From Bacteroidaceae bacterium (lineage in GTDB: Bacteria; Bacteroidota; Bacteroidia; Bacteroidales; Bacteroidaceae): DNA of 64,000 nucleotides. The position numbers were made by a program, and so were the translations under genes. Below the pieces are notes generated by a model that was not told the origin of the DNA, did no database searches, and was given only the letters and a program-made list of their open reading frames with translations. The stretch is taken from contig JAGCDQ010000012.1 in assembly GCA_017651245.1 (NCBI GenBank), forward strand, positions 1 to 64,000, written 5' to 3'. Every line of letters begins with the position of its first letter. The first letter of the stretch is position 1. Shown here in pieces: positions 6,351 to 15,326 of the stretch.

Positions 6351-7706
6351 TCAATCCTTTTCCAACGGACGTCCACGATAAAATTCCAGAATCTTCTGGC
6401 GGAAGAGGAACGTGTAGCGGGATTGTAGGGCTGTGCTTTCCGCTTTCTGGAGAGCCGTCTTGGACTCCTGATATTCCGTGGCTGTAGCCTTGCCGTTCTC
6501 GTATTTCTTCTGCATGAGATTGAAAGCTGTCTGGCTGCTCTCGAGGGCGGCATTGCTGCTGATGCATTGCTTCTGGGCAGCAAGGGCATTGTAGTAGGCC
6601 TGTTGGATTTCCTTGTAGAGTGCCTTCTTGGTCTCCTCGAGCACCATCTGTTGATTGGCTACTTGCAGGCGGGCTTGGCGCACGGCGTTGCGGGTGGCAA
6701 AGCGGTTGAAGATGGGAACGGAGAGGGAAATGCCGAGGGACTGGTTGAAGTTGTCATCCATTTGTTTGCCAAACGAAGCGGCTTGGAAGCCCGAAGTCTT
6801 GTAGTAGTTGCTGCCCATGCCAGCGGAGAAGCGGACGGAAGGGTAGTGTCCAGCCTGTGCGATGCGGACTCCTCTCTCCGCACTCTGCACATTCAGCTTG
6901 CTGGATTGGATTTCCGGCTTGATGTTGAGTGCCTCTGCATAGATGGCATCGGGAACCGTGAGCATGACGGCTGATGGGTCGATGATTTCTGGCTGTTGGA
7001 TGTCGAACTGTTCGGGACTGGGAAGTTCGAGCAACTGAGAGAGGTCGAGCAGGGCAAGCATGCAGGAGTTCTGCTGTTGCGTGAGTGAGAGTTCGTCAGC
7101 TGCCACGTGAGAATTAGCTTCAGCCAGTTCAGTCTCCGACACTTTTCCGTTCTGAAAGAGAATTTCCACACGGCGTGCCTGGGCTTGGCTCAGTTCCCTC
7201 TGTCGTTCTGCCACCGCCACGAGGTCTTTCTGATAGACGGCTTCGAGGTATGCCGACGCCACCTTCATGCTGATGTCCTCCTTCGCTTTCTCGAGGTTGG
7301 CAAGTGCCGCTTCCAGTTCGAGCTTGTTTTGTCGAATCTGATTGGAAATATGTCCGCCCGTGTAAAGAGGCACGTCGGAACCGAGATTGAAGGAAGTGCT
7401 TTGTGTGTTGCGGTTGGCGTAAGTGTTGTTGCTGGTCAATCCGCGTCCGAAGCCCAGACTCTCGCTGGCTGATGCCTGCAAGTTGGGCAGTCGGCTGTTC
7501 TTGGCGGTGCTGAGCGACACCTCCTGGTTCTTCACGCTGATTTCTTGCTTTTTGATGCTGATGTTGTGCTCAATGGCATAGTCGATGCATTCGCGCAAGC
7601 TCCAAGGAGAATGGGAGGATTGAAGTGCTGAAGAATTGAGGTTTTCTTGTGCGTAGGCAAAAGAGACGAAGAAGGCACAAATGATAGAAAAAGAAATCTG
7701 TTTCAT
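6351..7706 (-). CDS. TolC-family outer membrane efflux channel
   Basis: A 451-residue outer-membrane factor with a Sec signal peptide (MKQISFSIICAFFVSFAYAQ, residues 1-20). Two homologous halves of long alpha-helical barrel segments are visible (about 35-230 and 235-440; SLRECIDYAIEHNISIKKQEI and VPDAIYAEALNIKPEIQSSKLNVQSAERGVRIAQA), and the second half contains the transmembrane strand sequence SLGISLSVPIFNRFATRNAVRQA typical of TolC proteins. It should form a trimeric exit duct for the adaptor and MacB-like transporter encoded just upstream; it is the last gene of that operon, 21 nt after the adaptor gene. The substrate is unknown. Confidence 0.9.
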   Translation of the reverse strand: MKQISFSIICAFFVSFAYAQENLNSSALQSSHSPWSLRECIDYAIEHNISIKKQEISVKNQEVSLSTAKNSRLPNLQASASESLGFGRGLTSNNTYANRNTQSTSFNLGSDVPLYTGGHISNQIRQNKLELEAALANLEKAKEDISMKVASAYLEAVYQKDLVAVAERQRELSQAQARRVEILFQNGKVSETELAEANSHVAADELSLTQQQNSCMLALLDLSQLLELPSPEQFDIQQPEIIDPSAVMLTVPDAIYAEALNIKPEIQSSKLNVQSAERGVRIAQAGHYPSVRFSAGMGSNYYKTSGFQAASFGKQMDDNFNQSLGISLSVPIFNRFATRNAVRQARLQVANQQMVLEETKKALYKEIQQAYYNALAAQKQCISSNAALESSQTAFNLMQKKYENGKATATEYQESKTALQKAESTALQSRYTFLFRQKILEFYRGRPLEKD

Positions 7707-7727
7707 TGCAATTTAAATTTCAATTTT

Positions 7728-8840
7728 TCAATCCTCCAATTTTTCAATTCTCTCAATGCCTCTCACCTTATCACCTGCTTTCAGTCCCTTCTTCACTTCG
7801 ATGTTGATTCCATCGCTGGTACCGGTGGTGACGGCACGACGTTCAAACTTCTGGGTGGCGCTGGTGCTGTCGGTAAGCACATAAACGTAAGTGGAATCGC
7901 CGACAAACTCGAGGGATGCTTCGGGCACGCAGATGGTCTTGGTGGCACGTTCGAGCACAATCTCTGCGTTGGCACTATAGCCAGCACGTATCTTCACATC
8001 GCCAGGCAATTGGATTGCTGCCTTGATCTCGAAAAGATTGGCACCATTTTCCTCTACCGCTTTCGGAGCAATATATTCAAGAGTGGCATTGAGCTTCAAG
8101 TCTTGGATGGCTCCCACCGTGATTTCCACAGGCATTCCCGTGATAACTCTGCCCACTTCGGTTTCGTCAATCTTGCCACGGAAGATGAGGTCTTGCATGT
8201 TGGCAACGGTGGCGATGGTGGTACCGTCGTTGAAAGAGTTGCTGAGAATAACGGAATTACCGACCTTCACAGGCACGTCGAGCACGATGCCGTCAATGGT
8301 GGAGCGGATGAGGGTGGTACTCATCTTGGCATTGTTGAGCGAGATACCATCCCTGACGATGTGGAGGGCGTCCTTGGCTGTATTCATCTCCATCTTCGCA
8401 TTCTTCAGCGCCACTTCCGACTTCTCATAGTCTTCGGCACTCACCACTTTTTCTGTGTAGAGATTCTTCATACGGTCGAAATCCGTCTGTGCCTGCTTGA
8501 GCGAAATCTCTGCCAGTTTCACGCGGTTCTCAGCACTACTGAGGCTCGACATGTCGGGGATGACCTTCACTTTGGCAATCACCTCGTCCTTCTTCACCAC
8601 ATCGCCTGCCTCCTTGTAGAGTTCGGTGATGATACCAGAGATTTGTGGCTTGATGTTCACCTCGTCACGTGGCTCAATCTTGCCTGTGATGATGGTGGTC
8701 TTCTCAATGTCGAGCACCTTTACCGTGTTAATTTCGTAAGTGGTCACTTTAGGTACCGACTTTTGGTAAAGGAACACGAAGGTGCCAATGAACACTGCTG
8801 CGATCAGGGCGATTCCAGCCCATTTGAAATACTTTTTCAT
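7728..8840 (-). CDS. HlyD/MacA-type periplasmic adaptor subunit
   Basis: A 370-residue membrane-fusion protein. An N-terminal membrane anchor (WAGIALIAAVFIGTFVFLYQK) is followed by a lipoyl-like half (EPRDEVNIKPQISGIITELYKEAGDVVKKDEVIAKV), an alpha-helical hairpin of about 100 residues (SSLSSAENRVKLAEISLKQ to DALHIVRDG), the second lipoyl half (IDGIVLDVPVKVGNSV), a beta barrel and a membrane-proximal domain. This is the MacA arrangement, linking the inner-membrane permeases encoded upstream to the TolC channel encoded downstream. It sits in the same operon, 52 nt after the permease gene. Confidence 0.9.
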   Translation of the reverse strand: MKKYFKWAGIALIAAVFIGTFVFLYQKSVPKVTTYEINTVKVLDIEKTTIITGKIEPRDEVNIKPQISGIITELYKEAGDVVKKDEVIAKVKVIPDMSSLSSAENRVKLAEISLKQAQTDFDRMKNLYTEKVVSAEDYEKSEVALKNAKMEMNTAKDALHIVRDGISLNNAKMSTTLIRSTIDGIVLDVPVKVGNSVILSNSFNDGTTIATVANMQDLIFRGKIDETEVGRVITGMPVEITVGAIQDLKLNATLEYIAPKAVEENGANLFEIKAAIQLPGDVKIRAGYSANAEIVLERATKTICVPEASLEFVGDSTYVYVLTDSTSATQKFERRAVTTGTSDGINIEVKKGLKAGDKVRGIERIEKLED

Positions 8841-8892
8841 ATTATATATCTTTTAGTTTCTATACTAATCGTTAATCTCTAAACTCTCAACA

Positions 8893-10143
8893 TTATTCTT
8901 CTCTCATCGCATCCACAGGTTTGATTGCCATTGCCCTGATGGTGGGTGCCAATCCTGCCAATACACCTAACAATGCCAGTAAAGTGGCTGCACCCACGGC
9001 GACACCGAAAGAGATTTGGAAGGTGGCACCAGAAGTGTCATCCTGTAAGGCTTTTTCCACCACCTGCAGAACCAATACGGCAAAGGTCATGCCGCTTAGA
9101 CCTGCCACAAGAGTCAGCACGATACTCTCGCTCATAATCATCGTCAAGATGTCGGTTGGGGTGGCTCCAATCGCACGTCGGATGCCGATTTCTGTTGTGC
9201 GTTCCTTCACAGTGACCACCATGATGTTGCTCACGCCGATGGCTCCAGAGAAGAGGGTGCCCAGACCGATGAGCCACACCAAGATGCTCACGCCTTGGAA
9301 GAGGTTATCAATCATCGAGAAGATGGCTTCGGCATTCACCGTCAACACGGCTTGCGTGTCGTCGGGATGGATGGTGTGGATGCGCTTGATCACGCCCTCC
9401 ACCTTCTTTTGAATGTCTGACATCTTGTAGCCTTCACGGGCGGTCAGACATAGAATGTCCACTTTGTTGCCTCGGTTGTAGGTATGCTGCATGGTGGTGT
9501 AGGGAATGTGAACAGTCGTGGTTGCGTTACCGCCAATGCTGACACCACCTTCGCTCTTGCCACTGATACCCACCACTTGATAGTGGATGCCGTCGATAAT
9601 GATGAACTTGCCCAAAGCATTCTCGTCGGTAGTGAAGAGTTCTTCCACGATACGGCTGCCGATGGTGCATACCTTTCGTCTCTTGTTCACATCCACATCA
9701 TTCAGCGCACGACCTTTCCGAATCTTGGGGTCATCTATCTTATCCACGTCAGGATACTCTCCCTTGACTGTCACATTCGATTTGTTGGTTCCGTAAGCGG
9801 CGGTGCCTCGCCAATTAGAGATGGTGGGCGAGACGATTTCCAATTCAGGAACGGAGGAACGGATGAGCTGCACATCACGCGTCTCAATGAACCATCTCCT
9901 TCCTTTCTTGAATCCCTTGTATGCTTCGCTGGTGGGCGCAGCCATCATGAAACCAGAGTTGTTGGCAAAGCCTGCAAAATTGTTGGCAAGCGTGGACTCC
10001 AATCCTCGTCCGCCACCCATCAACAACAGGAGCATAAACACTCCCCAGAAAATACCGAACGCTGTCAGGAACGTTCGGGTCTTATTACGAGAAAGTGCGC
10101 TAAAAATCTCACTCCACTGGTCGCTGTCAAATCTTAGTTTCAT
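8893..10143 (-). CDS. MacB-like ABC transporter permease (second of two)
   Basis: A 416-residue protein with one N-terminal transmembrane helix (TFLTAFGIFWGVFMLLLLMGG), a large periplasmic MacB-PCD domain (about 45-260) and a C-terminal FtsX-type group of three helices (about 280-410) containing SNIMVVTVKERTTEIGIRRAIGATP, the coupling-helix region typical of MacB permeases. Its ATG overlaps the stop of the preceding permease by 4 nt, indicating coupled translation. The two permeases probably form a heterodimer driven by the ATPase at 11508-12176. Confidence 0.9.
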   Translation of the reverse strand: MKLRFDSDQWSEIFSALSRNKTRTFLTAFGIFWGVFMLLLLMGGGRGLESTLANNFAGFANNSGFMMAAPTSEAYKGFKKGRRWFIETRDVQLIRSSVPELEIVSPTISNWRGTAAYGTNKSNVTVKGEYPDVDKIDDPKIRKGRALNDVDVNKRRKVCTIGSRIVEELFTTDENALGKFIIIDGIHYQVVGISGKSEGGVSIGGNATTTVHIPYTTMQHTYNRGNKVDILCLTAREGYKMSDIQKKVEGVIKRIHTIHPDDTQAVLTVNAEAIFSMIDNLFQGVSILVWLIGLGTLFSGAIGVSNIMVVTVKERTTEIGIRRAIGATPTDILTMIMSESIVLTLVAGLSGMTFAVLVLQVVEKALQDDTSGATFQISFGVAVGAATLLALLGVLAGLAPTIRAMAIKPVDAMREE

Positions 10144-11396
10144 CCTCTCAATGCTTCAATGGGTTTTACTTTGGCGGCTTTGCTGGCAGGGAAGAATCCA
10201 GCCAATGCTCCTGCAATAATCATGACAATGGTGGCATGGATGCAGGTGCTGATATCGACGGTAGGGTCCACAAAGATGGAAGATTGGAAGAAGCCCATAT
10301 CCATCGTCTGATTGCCATAATAGGCATCCATGCATTCGCAGAAGATGATGCCTAACAACATGCCGATATAGCCGAAGATGGTGGTGATGACGATGCTTTC
10401 GAGCACCACCATGCTGATAATGTTCCAAGGGGTGGCACCAATTGCCTTGCGGATGCCAAACTCATGAGTGCGCTCCTTCACAGCGATGAGCATGATGTTG
10501 CTCACGCCTACAATGCCGCTCAGCAAAGTCAGCAAGCCGAGTATCCAGAAAGAGGTGTGGAGAATGTTCTTGGCTTTGATCATGTCGGCATTCTCGCTGG
10601 CGGAGTTGCGAATCCAAAGCGCAGAACGGTCGTCGGGCGCAAACTCATGCTTCACTCCCATCACCTTGCGGAAGGCAATTTCAAAGGCATCGTTCTTCTT
10701 TTCGGTGTCGAGGCTCTTCGATTTCAGTTGCAGCTGGTCAATTTCGTACCCCTTTCCATAGATGGTCTTGAGAGTGGTGAAAGGGACATAGAAGTCGTTG
10801 CCACTCATCATGCCGTCATCTTTGTAGATACCCACCACAGTGAAGGTGATGCCGTCGATGCGCACCTGCTGATTGATGGCCCGTTCGCCATGTTTGAAGA
10901 GGTCCTCGCGGTTCTCGTCGCTGATGACAATGACCTTGCGTTGCTCTTGTAGGTCTATCTTATTGATGAAACGTCCCTCCAGCAGTTGGATGGCTTCCAT
11001 CTCTTGGGTGGAGGGTTGTGCGCCTTGCAGGGAGACATTGCTCAGATAGTTCTTGCCGAAGGATGCCGAATTGGCGGTGTGGCTGATTTGTGCAATGGCG
11101 GAACTGAGTTCGTCGGGAAAGTTTTGCATGGTCACCTCGCTATCTGTATCATCCAACTTGATGCGACGCCCTTCCTCAATTCCGTTATAGGGTTTGGATG
11201 TGAAACCAGGGAAAACACGAATGGCATCGAACGAGAAGCCTTCGCTTGCTCGCTCGAAGGTGTGAATGATGCCGTTGCTGGTACCTTGCAGGATAATCAG
11301 CAGAAAGATTCCACACGCCACAGCAAATCCTGTGGCGATGGAACGCAGTTTGTTGCGACTTAACGAACCGAATATTTCCCTGAATGTATCTAACAT
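10140..11396 (-). CDS. MacB-like ABC transporter permease (first of two)
   Basis: A 418-residue paralogue of the adjacent permease with the same layout: N-terminal helix (SIATGFAVACGIFLLIILQGT), periplasmic domain, then three C-terminal helices with SNIMLIAVKERTHEFGIRKAIGATP. The two proteins differ throughout the periplasmic domain, so they are ancient paralogues, not a recent duplication. It lies 111 nt after the ATPase gene, the largest gap in the operon. Confidence 0.9.
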   Translation of the reverse strand: MLDTFREIFGSLSRNKLRSIATGFAVACGIFLLIILQGTSNGIIHTFERASEGFSFDAIRVFPGFTSKPYNGIEEGRRIKLDDTDSEVTMQNFPDELSSAIAQISHTANSASFGKNYLSNVSLQGAQPSTQEMEAIQLLEGRFINKIDLQEQRKVIVISDENREDLFKHGERAINQQVRIDGITFTVVGIYKDDGMMSGNDFYVPFTTLKTIYGKGYEIDQLQLKSKSLDTEKKNDAFEIAFRKVMGVKHEFAPDDRSALWIRNSASENADMIKAKNILHTSFWILGLLTLLSGIVGVSNIMLIAVKERTHEFGIRKAIGATPWNIISMVVLESIVITTIFGYIGMLLGIIFCECMDAYYGNQTMDMGFFQSSIFVDPTVDISTCIHATIVMIIAGALAGFFPASKAAKVKPIEALRG

Positions 11397-11507
11397 GCCT
11401 TTAATTTATTTCCCTTATTCCCCCGATGTCCGTTCGCTTTCTGCTTCAGCTTCGTTCCTTGCCTTGCATAAAGCTACTTCCATCCCCTAACTCGAAGGCA
11501 AAGATAC

Positions 11508-12176
11508 TTAATCTTTTCCTCCAAGTTGTCCATCAACAATGTGTATGGTCCTGTTGGTTTGTGCTGCCACGTCTGCCTCATGTGTGACGACAATGATCGT
11601 GAGTCCTTGCTGATTCAATTCCTTCAGCAGTTCCATTACTTCTATGGTGGTTTTGCTGTCAAGGGCTCCTGTGGGTTCGTCGGCAAGGATGATTTGTGGG
11701 TGTGTAATGAGTGCACGGGCGATAGCGACTCGCTGCTTCTGACCACCAGACATTTCACCAGGCAAGTGACTTGCCCAATCACGTAACCCCACTTTGTCCA
11801 AATACTCCATAGCAATAGCATTGCGTTTGCGTCGGCTCACACCTTGATAGAAAAGCGGTAGGGCGACATTCTCCAATGCGTCCTTGTAGGGAATCAAGTT
11901 GAATGACTGAAAAACGAAGCCAATCATGCGGTTGCGATATCCGGCAGCCTTGGTTTCGCTGAGGTTTTTGATGAGGGTGCCATTGAGCGTGTATTCGCCC
12001 TCATCGTAATCGTCGAGAATGCCGAGGATATTGAGCAAAGTGGATTTGCCAGAACCTGATGCACCCATAATGGCGACGAATTCCCCCTCTTTTATCTCAA
12101 GGTCAATACCTTTCAAGACGTGCAAGGGTTGTGCGCCCTTGTACGTCTTGTGGAGTCCTTTCAGTTGAATCATCAT
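11508..12176 (-). CDS. MacB/LolD-type ABC transporter ATP-binding protein
   Basis: A 222-residue stand-alone nucleotide-binding domain. Walker A is MGASGSGKSTLLNIL (about residue 36), the signature is MSGGQKQRVAIARAL, and Walker B is IILADEPTGALD, with the switch histidine in VVTHEAD. The domain is closest in pattern to LolD/MacB ATPases, which power mechanotransmission by FtsX-type permeases. It lies 6 nt after the GIN-domain gene and precedes the two permease genes that it should serve. Confidence 0.92.
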   Translation of the reverse strand: MMIQLKGLHKTYKGAQPLHVLKGIDLEIKEGEFVAIMGASGSGKSTLLNILGILDDYDEGEYTLNGTLIKNLSETKAAGYRNRMIGFVFQSFNLIPYKDALENVALPLFYQGVSRRKRNAIAMEYLDKVGLRDWASHLPGEMSGGQKQRVAIARALITHPQIILADEPTGALDSKTTIEVMELLKELNQQGLTIIVVTHEADVAAQTNRTIHIVDGQLGGKD

Positions 12177-12182
12177 GTGTGG

Positions 12183-13016
12183 TTACTTGATTTTGATGTC
12201 GCCACTCACCTGAAGCCTGCGAGAGTCAAGGCTTGCCTTACCGAAGCTCTGCTTGGTCAAGTTCTTGCATTTGCCCTTCAACTTGACTTCGCCACTACCA
12301 CCAGCGCTGACATTGAGGTTTTCGCACTTGACATCGAGGTTGGCTTCACCATCGCTGGTCAGTTGCAGGTTGATGTTGTTGGCCTTGAGTTCGGTGCTGA
12401 TGTCACCATTTCCGTCTATCTGGATGGTGACGTCTTCACAGTTGAACTTCTTGGTAACCACATCGCCGTCACCGTTGATGATGATGCGTAGGTTGGCGCA
12501 ATCCACATGGGGAGCCTCAAAGTCGCCATCGCCATTGATTTCGATGTCGAGATCGCCTGTGAAAAAGTCGTCGCCTTTGATTTCAAGGTCGCCGTCACCG
12601 TTCACCTTCACGCTTCGGAGGTCGGGAACGGTGATTTTGAGCTTGATGCTGGGCAGTTCCTTGCGATAGGCGGGATTGGAGATGACACGCAGGGTGTCGT
12701 CACCCTCTTTCTGCGCTTTCTTCACGGTGATGTGGTATGACCCGATGGCTTTCTCGTTGCCTGTTACCTCCACGCTGAAGTCTTCGCCCTGACGCAAGTC
12801 GATGTCGGCATTGTCGTCCATCACGATGTGAGCAAAAGGTTCGAGGTCGAGGGTCTGGGTCACGACCTTGCCCCATTTCTCGCTGTCACGGAAATAGTCT
12901 TTGCCGTTTTTCGACTTAATCATTTGTTGCTTCTCCTCTGTCGTGAAATTGCAGGAGGTGAAGGAGAGCATAGCCCATCCGAGGCAGAGGATGGTGATGA
13001 TCCGCAGTTGTTTCAT
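12183..13016 (-). CDS. GIN-domain (DUF2807) lipoprotein
   Basis: A 277-residue protein with a lipoprotein signal peptide (MKQLRIITILCLGWAMLSFTSC, lipobox FTSC at about residue 22). The mature part is a right-handed beta-helix-like repeat typical of the head-GIN/DUF2807 family, with repeated NGDGD/DGNGD turns (VKVNGDGDLEIKGDD, IEINGDGDFEAP, IIINGDGDVV, IQIDGNGDIS) about every 18-22 residues. The family is common in Bacteroidetes and its role is unproven. I start at the ATG at 13014-13016 because this gives the signal peptide. The gene is 5 nt after the GntR-like regulator and belongs to the same operon, suggesting a cell-envelope accessory role for the exporter. Confidence 0.85.
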   Translation of the reverse strand: MKQLRIITILCLGWAMLSFTSCNFTTEEKQQMIKSKNGKDYFRDSEKWGKVVTQTLDLEPFAHIVMDDNADIDLRQGEDFSVEVTGNEKAIGSYHITVKKAQKEGDDTLRVISNPAYRKELPSIKLKITVPDLRSVKVNGDGDLEIKGDDFFTGDLDIEINGDGDFEAPHVDCANLRIIINGDGDVVTKKFNCEDVTIQIDGNGDISTELKANNINLQLTSDGEANLDVKCENLNVSAGGSGEVKLKGKCKNLTKQSFGKASLDSRRLQVSGDIKIK

Positions 13017-13021
13017 GCTTC

Positions 13022-13387
13022 TTATTGTTTCATTTGATAGTTGATGATACCTTCCGTCAATTCGTTCATGCTGATGTTGAGATTCACCATTTGACGTGCC
13101 ACGTCGGGCAATGTCTCGTTCATGAACTCCTCGCGTTTCATCTTTAGGATGGCGTTCTTGGCTCCTACGGAAACGAAGTAGCCGAGTCCACGCTTCGTGT
13201 AGATGATCTCTTTTCCTTGCATCCAGTCGTAGGCACGAGCACAAGTGTTGGCGTTCACCTCCACTGTGGCGGCGTACTCTCTCACACTGGGGATGCGCTC
13301 GTCTTCGAGCAGCTTTCCTTGCAAGATGTCGTCGCAGATGAGGTCTGCGATTTGCAAATATATAGCTTTATTATCTTTGAATCGCAT
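13022..13387 (-). CDS. GntR-family regulator of the YtrA type
   Basis: A 121-residue protein with an N-terminal winged helix (MRFKDNKAIYLQIADLICDDIL...RIPSVREYAATVEVNANTCARAYDWMQGKEIIYTKRGLGYFV) and only a short helical tail instead of a large ligand domain, which defines the YtrA subfamily. YtrA-type regulators usually repress their own ABC-transporter operon. Here the gene lies in third position, between the ABC-2-like pair and the GIN/MacB genes, not at the front. The ATG at 13385-13387 is taken as start; a GTG at 13394-13396 would add three residues. Confidence 0.85.
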   Translation of the reverse strand: MRFKDNKAIYLQIADLICDDILQGKLLEDERIPSVREYAATVEVNANTCARAYDWMQGKEIIYTKRGLGYFVSVGAKNAILKMKREEFMNETLPDVARQMVNLNISMNELTEGIINYQMKQ

Positions 13388-13397
13388 AATTTTCACA

Positions 13398-14351
13398 TTA
13401 TTTATTAAAAGATGAAGTAATTTGTGCTTTTGTGTAGCGATTATAGCTCCACCAAATGAAGATTGCGGCTGCTACAAGTGAAAGGATTGCCAGCGTCCAA
13501 TAGAAGGCTGTTAGCATGTTGATGGCATCTTCTTCACTGAATGCAACGTCCATGAGGCTTCCAGAAGTGGCACCTAATGCTCCGCTAATGGTGAAGACGA
13601 AACTCAGGATAGTGCCAATCACTTGCAATGCCACGTAGGTGAGGATGATGTTGTACTTGTACTTGAAAGCATTGCCTAAGAAGTAGATGGTGATTTGGCA
13701 GAAAGAAGAACAGAACACGAGGGCGGTGAGGGCTGAGAAGTAAGGTGTTGCTTCTTGAGGCATATTCATACCTTCGGGATTTCTTGCGAACCCACGGAAG
13801 AAGACTGTTTCCAAAATATTTTGAGCTGAACACATTTCGCCAACAGAGGCAGTGAGAGACTTAATACCATTTTCTGTTCCAAAGCTGATGAGGGTAAGTA
13901 GGGCGTTGAATCCGTCAGCCAAAAGTAGGGAGAGGATGCAGAGGATGAATCCACCCACGAGTACAACTAAAGCGTGCCATGTGAATTTCTCCAGATTGGT
14001 GGCAGGCAGGGTGAGTTCCGTGATGCGTCCTTGCTTGTTGCGCAGGTTGTGTGCCCAGCATCCTGCAAAAATCTGCAGCATGATGAGGAGAAATCCCATC
14101 TCTCCGAAAGCCGTGAAGTACATCCAGTTGTAACCCTCAAAGGAATATGCATCGGGTACGAATGAATACTCTGGGCCACTCATGGTGTTATTCACGACAG
14201 AATTGTATATGGCATAGCGCATGATGAAGCCCAGAAGGGCGATGCATACAGCTCCAGCAATGGTGACCAACGCCATGTTGCGATAAAACGACTTGTTGAT
14301 GGTAAGGTCGTAGGTTGCGAAGTTCGCAAATCTTTCTTTATTGAAATTCAT
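13398..14351 (-). CDS. Multi-pass membrane protein, ABC-2-type permease-like
   Basis: A 317-residue integral membrane protein with about six hydrophobic helices (for example ALVTIAGAVCIALLGFIMRY, GFLLIMLQIFAGCWA, LVVLVGGFILCILSLLLADG, and FYWTLAILSLVAAAIFIWW near the C-terminus). It lacks an ATPase domain and lies 4 nt after an ABC ATPase gene, so it is probably that protein's permease. The segment NLRNKQGRITELTLPATNLEKF resembles cytoplasmic loops of ABC-2-type membrane proteins of Bacteroidetes. Substrate unknown. Confidence 0.7.
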   Translation of the reverse strand: MNFNKERFANFATYDLTINKSFYRNMALVTIAGAVCIALLGFIMRYAIYNSVVNNTMSGPEYSFVPDAYSFEGYNWMYFTAFGEMGFLLIMLQIFAGCWAHNLRNKQGRITELTLPATNLEKFTWHALVVLVGGFILCILSLLLADGFNALLTLISFGTENGIKSLTASVGEMCSAQNILETVFFRGFARNPEGMNMPQEATPYFSALTALVFCSSFCQITIYFLGNAFKYKYNIILTYVALQVIGTILSFVFTISGALGATSGSLMDVAFSEEDAINMLTAFYWTLAILSLVAAAIFIWWSYNRYTKAQITSSFNK

Positions 14352-14355
14352 AAGT

Positions 14356-15096
14356 TTATCCTCCTATTTGTGCTTTGGTTAATGTTTGAATGAAGAGTTC
14401 TTCCAGATTGACTGGCTCTTCCATGTTCATTTTCTCGTTGAGCAGCACAGCATTCTGCTCGATGATGGTCACGTGGTCGAGCAAAGTCTCCACGTCGCGT
14501 ACCTGATGGGTGGAAATGACCACAATCTGATCGTCCCTCATACCTTGTGCCACCACCTTGCGGAACTGGCTCTTGCTGGGGATGTCGAGTCCGTTCGTAG
14601 GTTCATCCATCAAGAGGAGCTTGGTGCGTGCTGCAAGAGCGATGCACATATACACCTTCTTCTTCTGACCCATGGAGAGGGCACCAAGGTTGATTTGAGG
14701 AATGCCATTCGCATCGAGAGTGGCACCATTCACGTTGAGCATGTCGAACATTTCGAGGAGTTTCACCATCAGTTGCTCGTCGAAATTGGGATAGAAGGGG
14801 CGAAGTACTTTCAGATAGTCGGGCAGCTGAATGGAAGGAAGGTTATACTCTTCAGGAACGATGAACATTTCCTGAAGGGATTCGGGCAAACGCTTCTGGG
14901 TGTTCGCACCGTTGAGGGTGATTTCTCCCTGCTTGGGTCGCAAGAGTCCCATAATAAGGTAGAGTAGGGTGCTCTTGCCAGTTCCATTCTTGCCTAATAG
15001 GCCATAGATGCCTGGCTCCTCGTATGACAGCGAGAAGTTTTCCAGCACATTGTGCATGGCGTTGTAGCCATAGGTGATGTTCTCAATCTTTAGCAT
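14356..15096 (-). CDS. ABC transporter ATP-binding protein (ABC-2/YtrB type)
   Basis: A 246-residue ATPase with Walker A GLLGKNGTGKSTLLYLI (about residue 34), signature LSMGQKKKVYMCIALA, Walker B LLLMDEPTNGLD and switch histidine VISTHQVRD. The order of motifs and short length fit ATPases of ABC-2-type exporters associated with YtrA regulators. It is the first gene of the nine-gene operon running down to tolC, with a promoter match at 15187-15218. Confidence 0.9.
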   Translation of the reverse strand: MLKIENITYGYNAMHNVLENFSLSYEEPGIYGLLGKNGTGKSTLLYLIMGLLRPKQGEITLNGANTQKRLPESLQEMFIVPEEYNLPSIQLPDYLKVLRPFYPNFDEQLMVKLLEMFDMLNVNGATLDANGIPQINLGALSMGQKKKVYMCIALAARTKLLLMDEPTNGLDIPSKSQFRKVVAQGMRDDQIVVISTHQVRDVETLLDHVTIIEQNAVLLNEKMNMEEPVNLEELFIQTLTKAQIGG

Positions 15097-15186
15097 AATC
15101 TTTTTGGTTTTAATTGATAAGTAAATAGTGTTATATTCGACGCATATTTTACGGCTTTATTAGTGTACTACTTTAATAATACACTG

Positions 15187-15218
15187 CAAAGGTAGAACAT
15201 TTTAATTGTAACTTCCAA
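15187..15218 (-). promoter_or_regulatory. Promoter of the ABC/efflux operon
   Basis: On the minus strand TTG (15218-15216), 21 nt, TACCTTTG (15194-15187), about 90 nt upstream of the first ATPase gene. Divergent from the promoter at 15262-15290. Confidence 0.6.
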
Positions 15219-15261
15219 ATAATTACCAAAGAAATTGCAAACTTTTAACATTCTTTTAACA

Positions 15262-15290
15262 TTGAGTATCGAAATAAAGTCGTACCTTTG
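15262..15290 (+). promoter_or_regulatory. Promoter of the Nif3-like gene
   Basis: TTG (15262-15264), 18 nt, TACCTTTG (15283-15290); the coding start is 36 nt further on. The spacer is slightly short. Confidence 0.5.
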
Positions 15291-15326
15291 CACCCGAAAT
15301 GTGTAAAACCCCACATTTCCAACATC

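Noticed and set aside
7647-8882. A 411-codon open frame on the plus strand opposite the HlyD-like adaptor
   Set aside because: His/Leu-rich shadow of the real minus-strand gene, with no promoter or family pattern.
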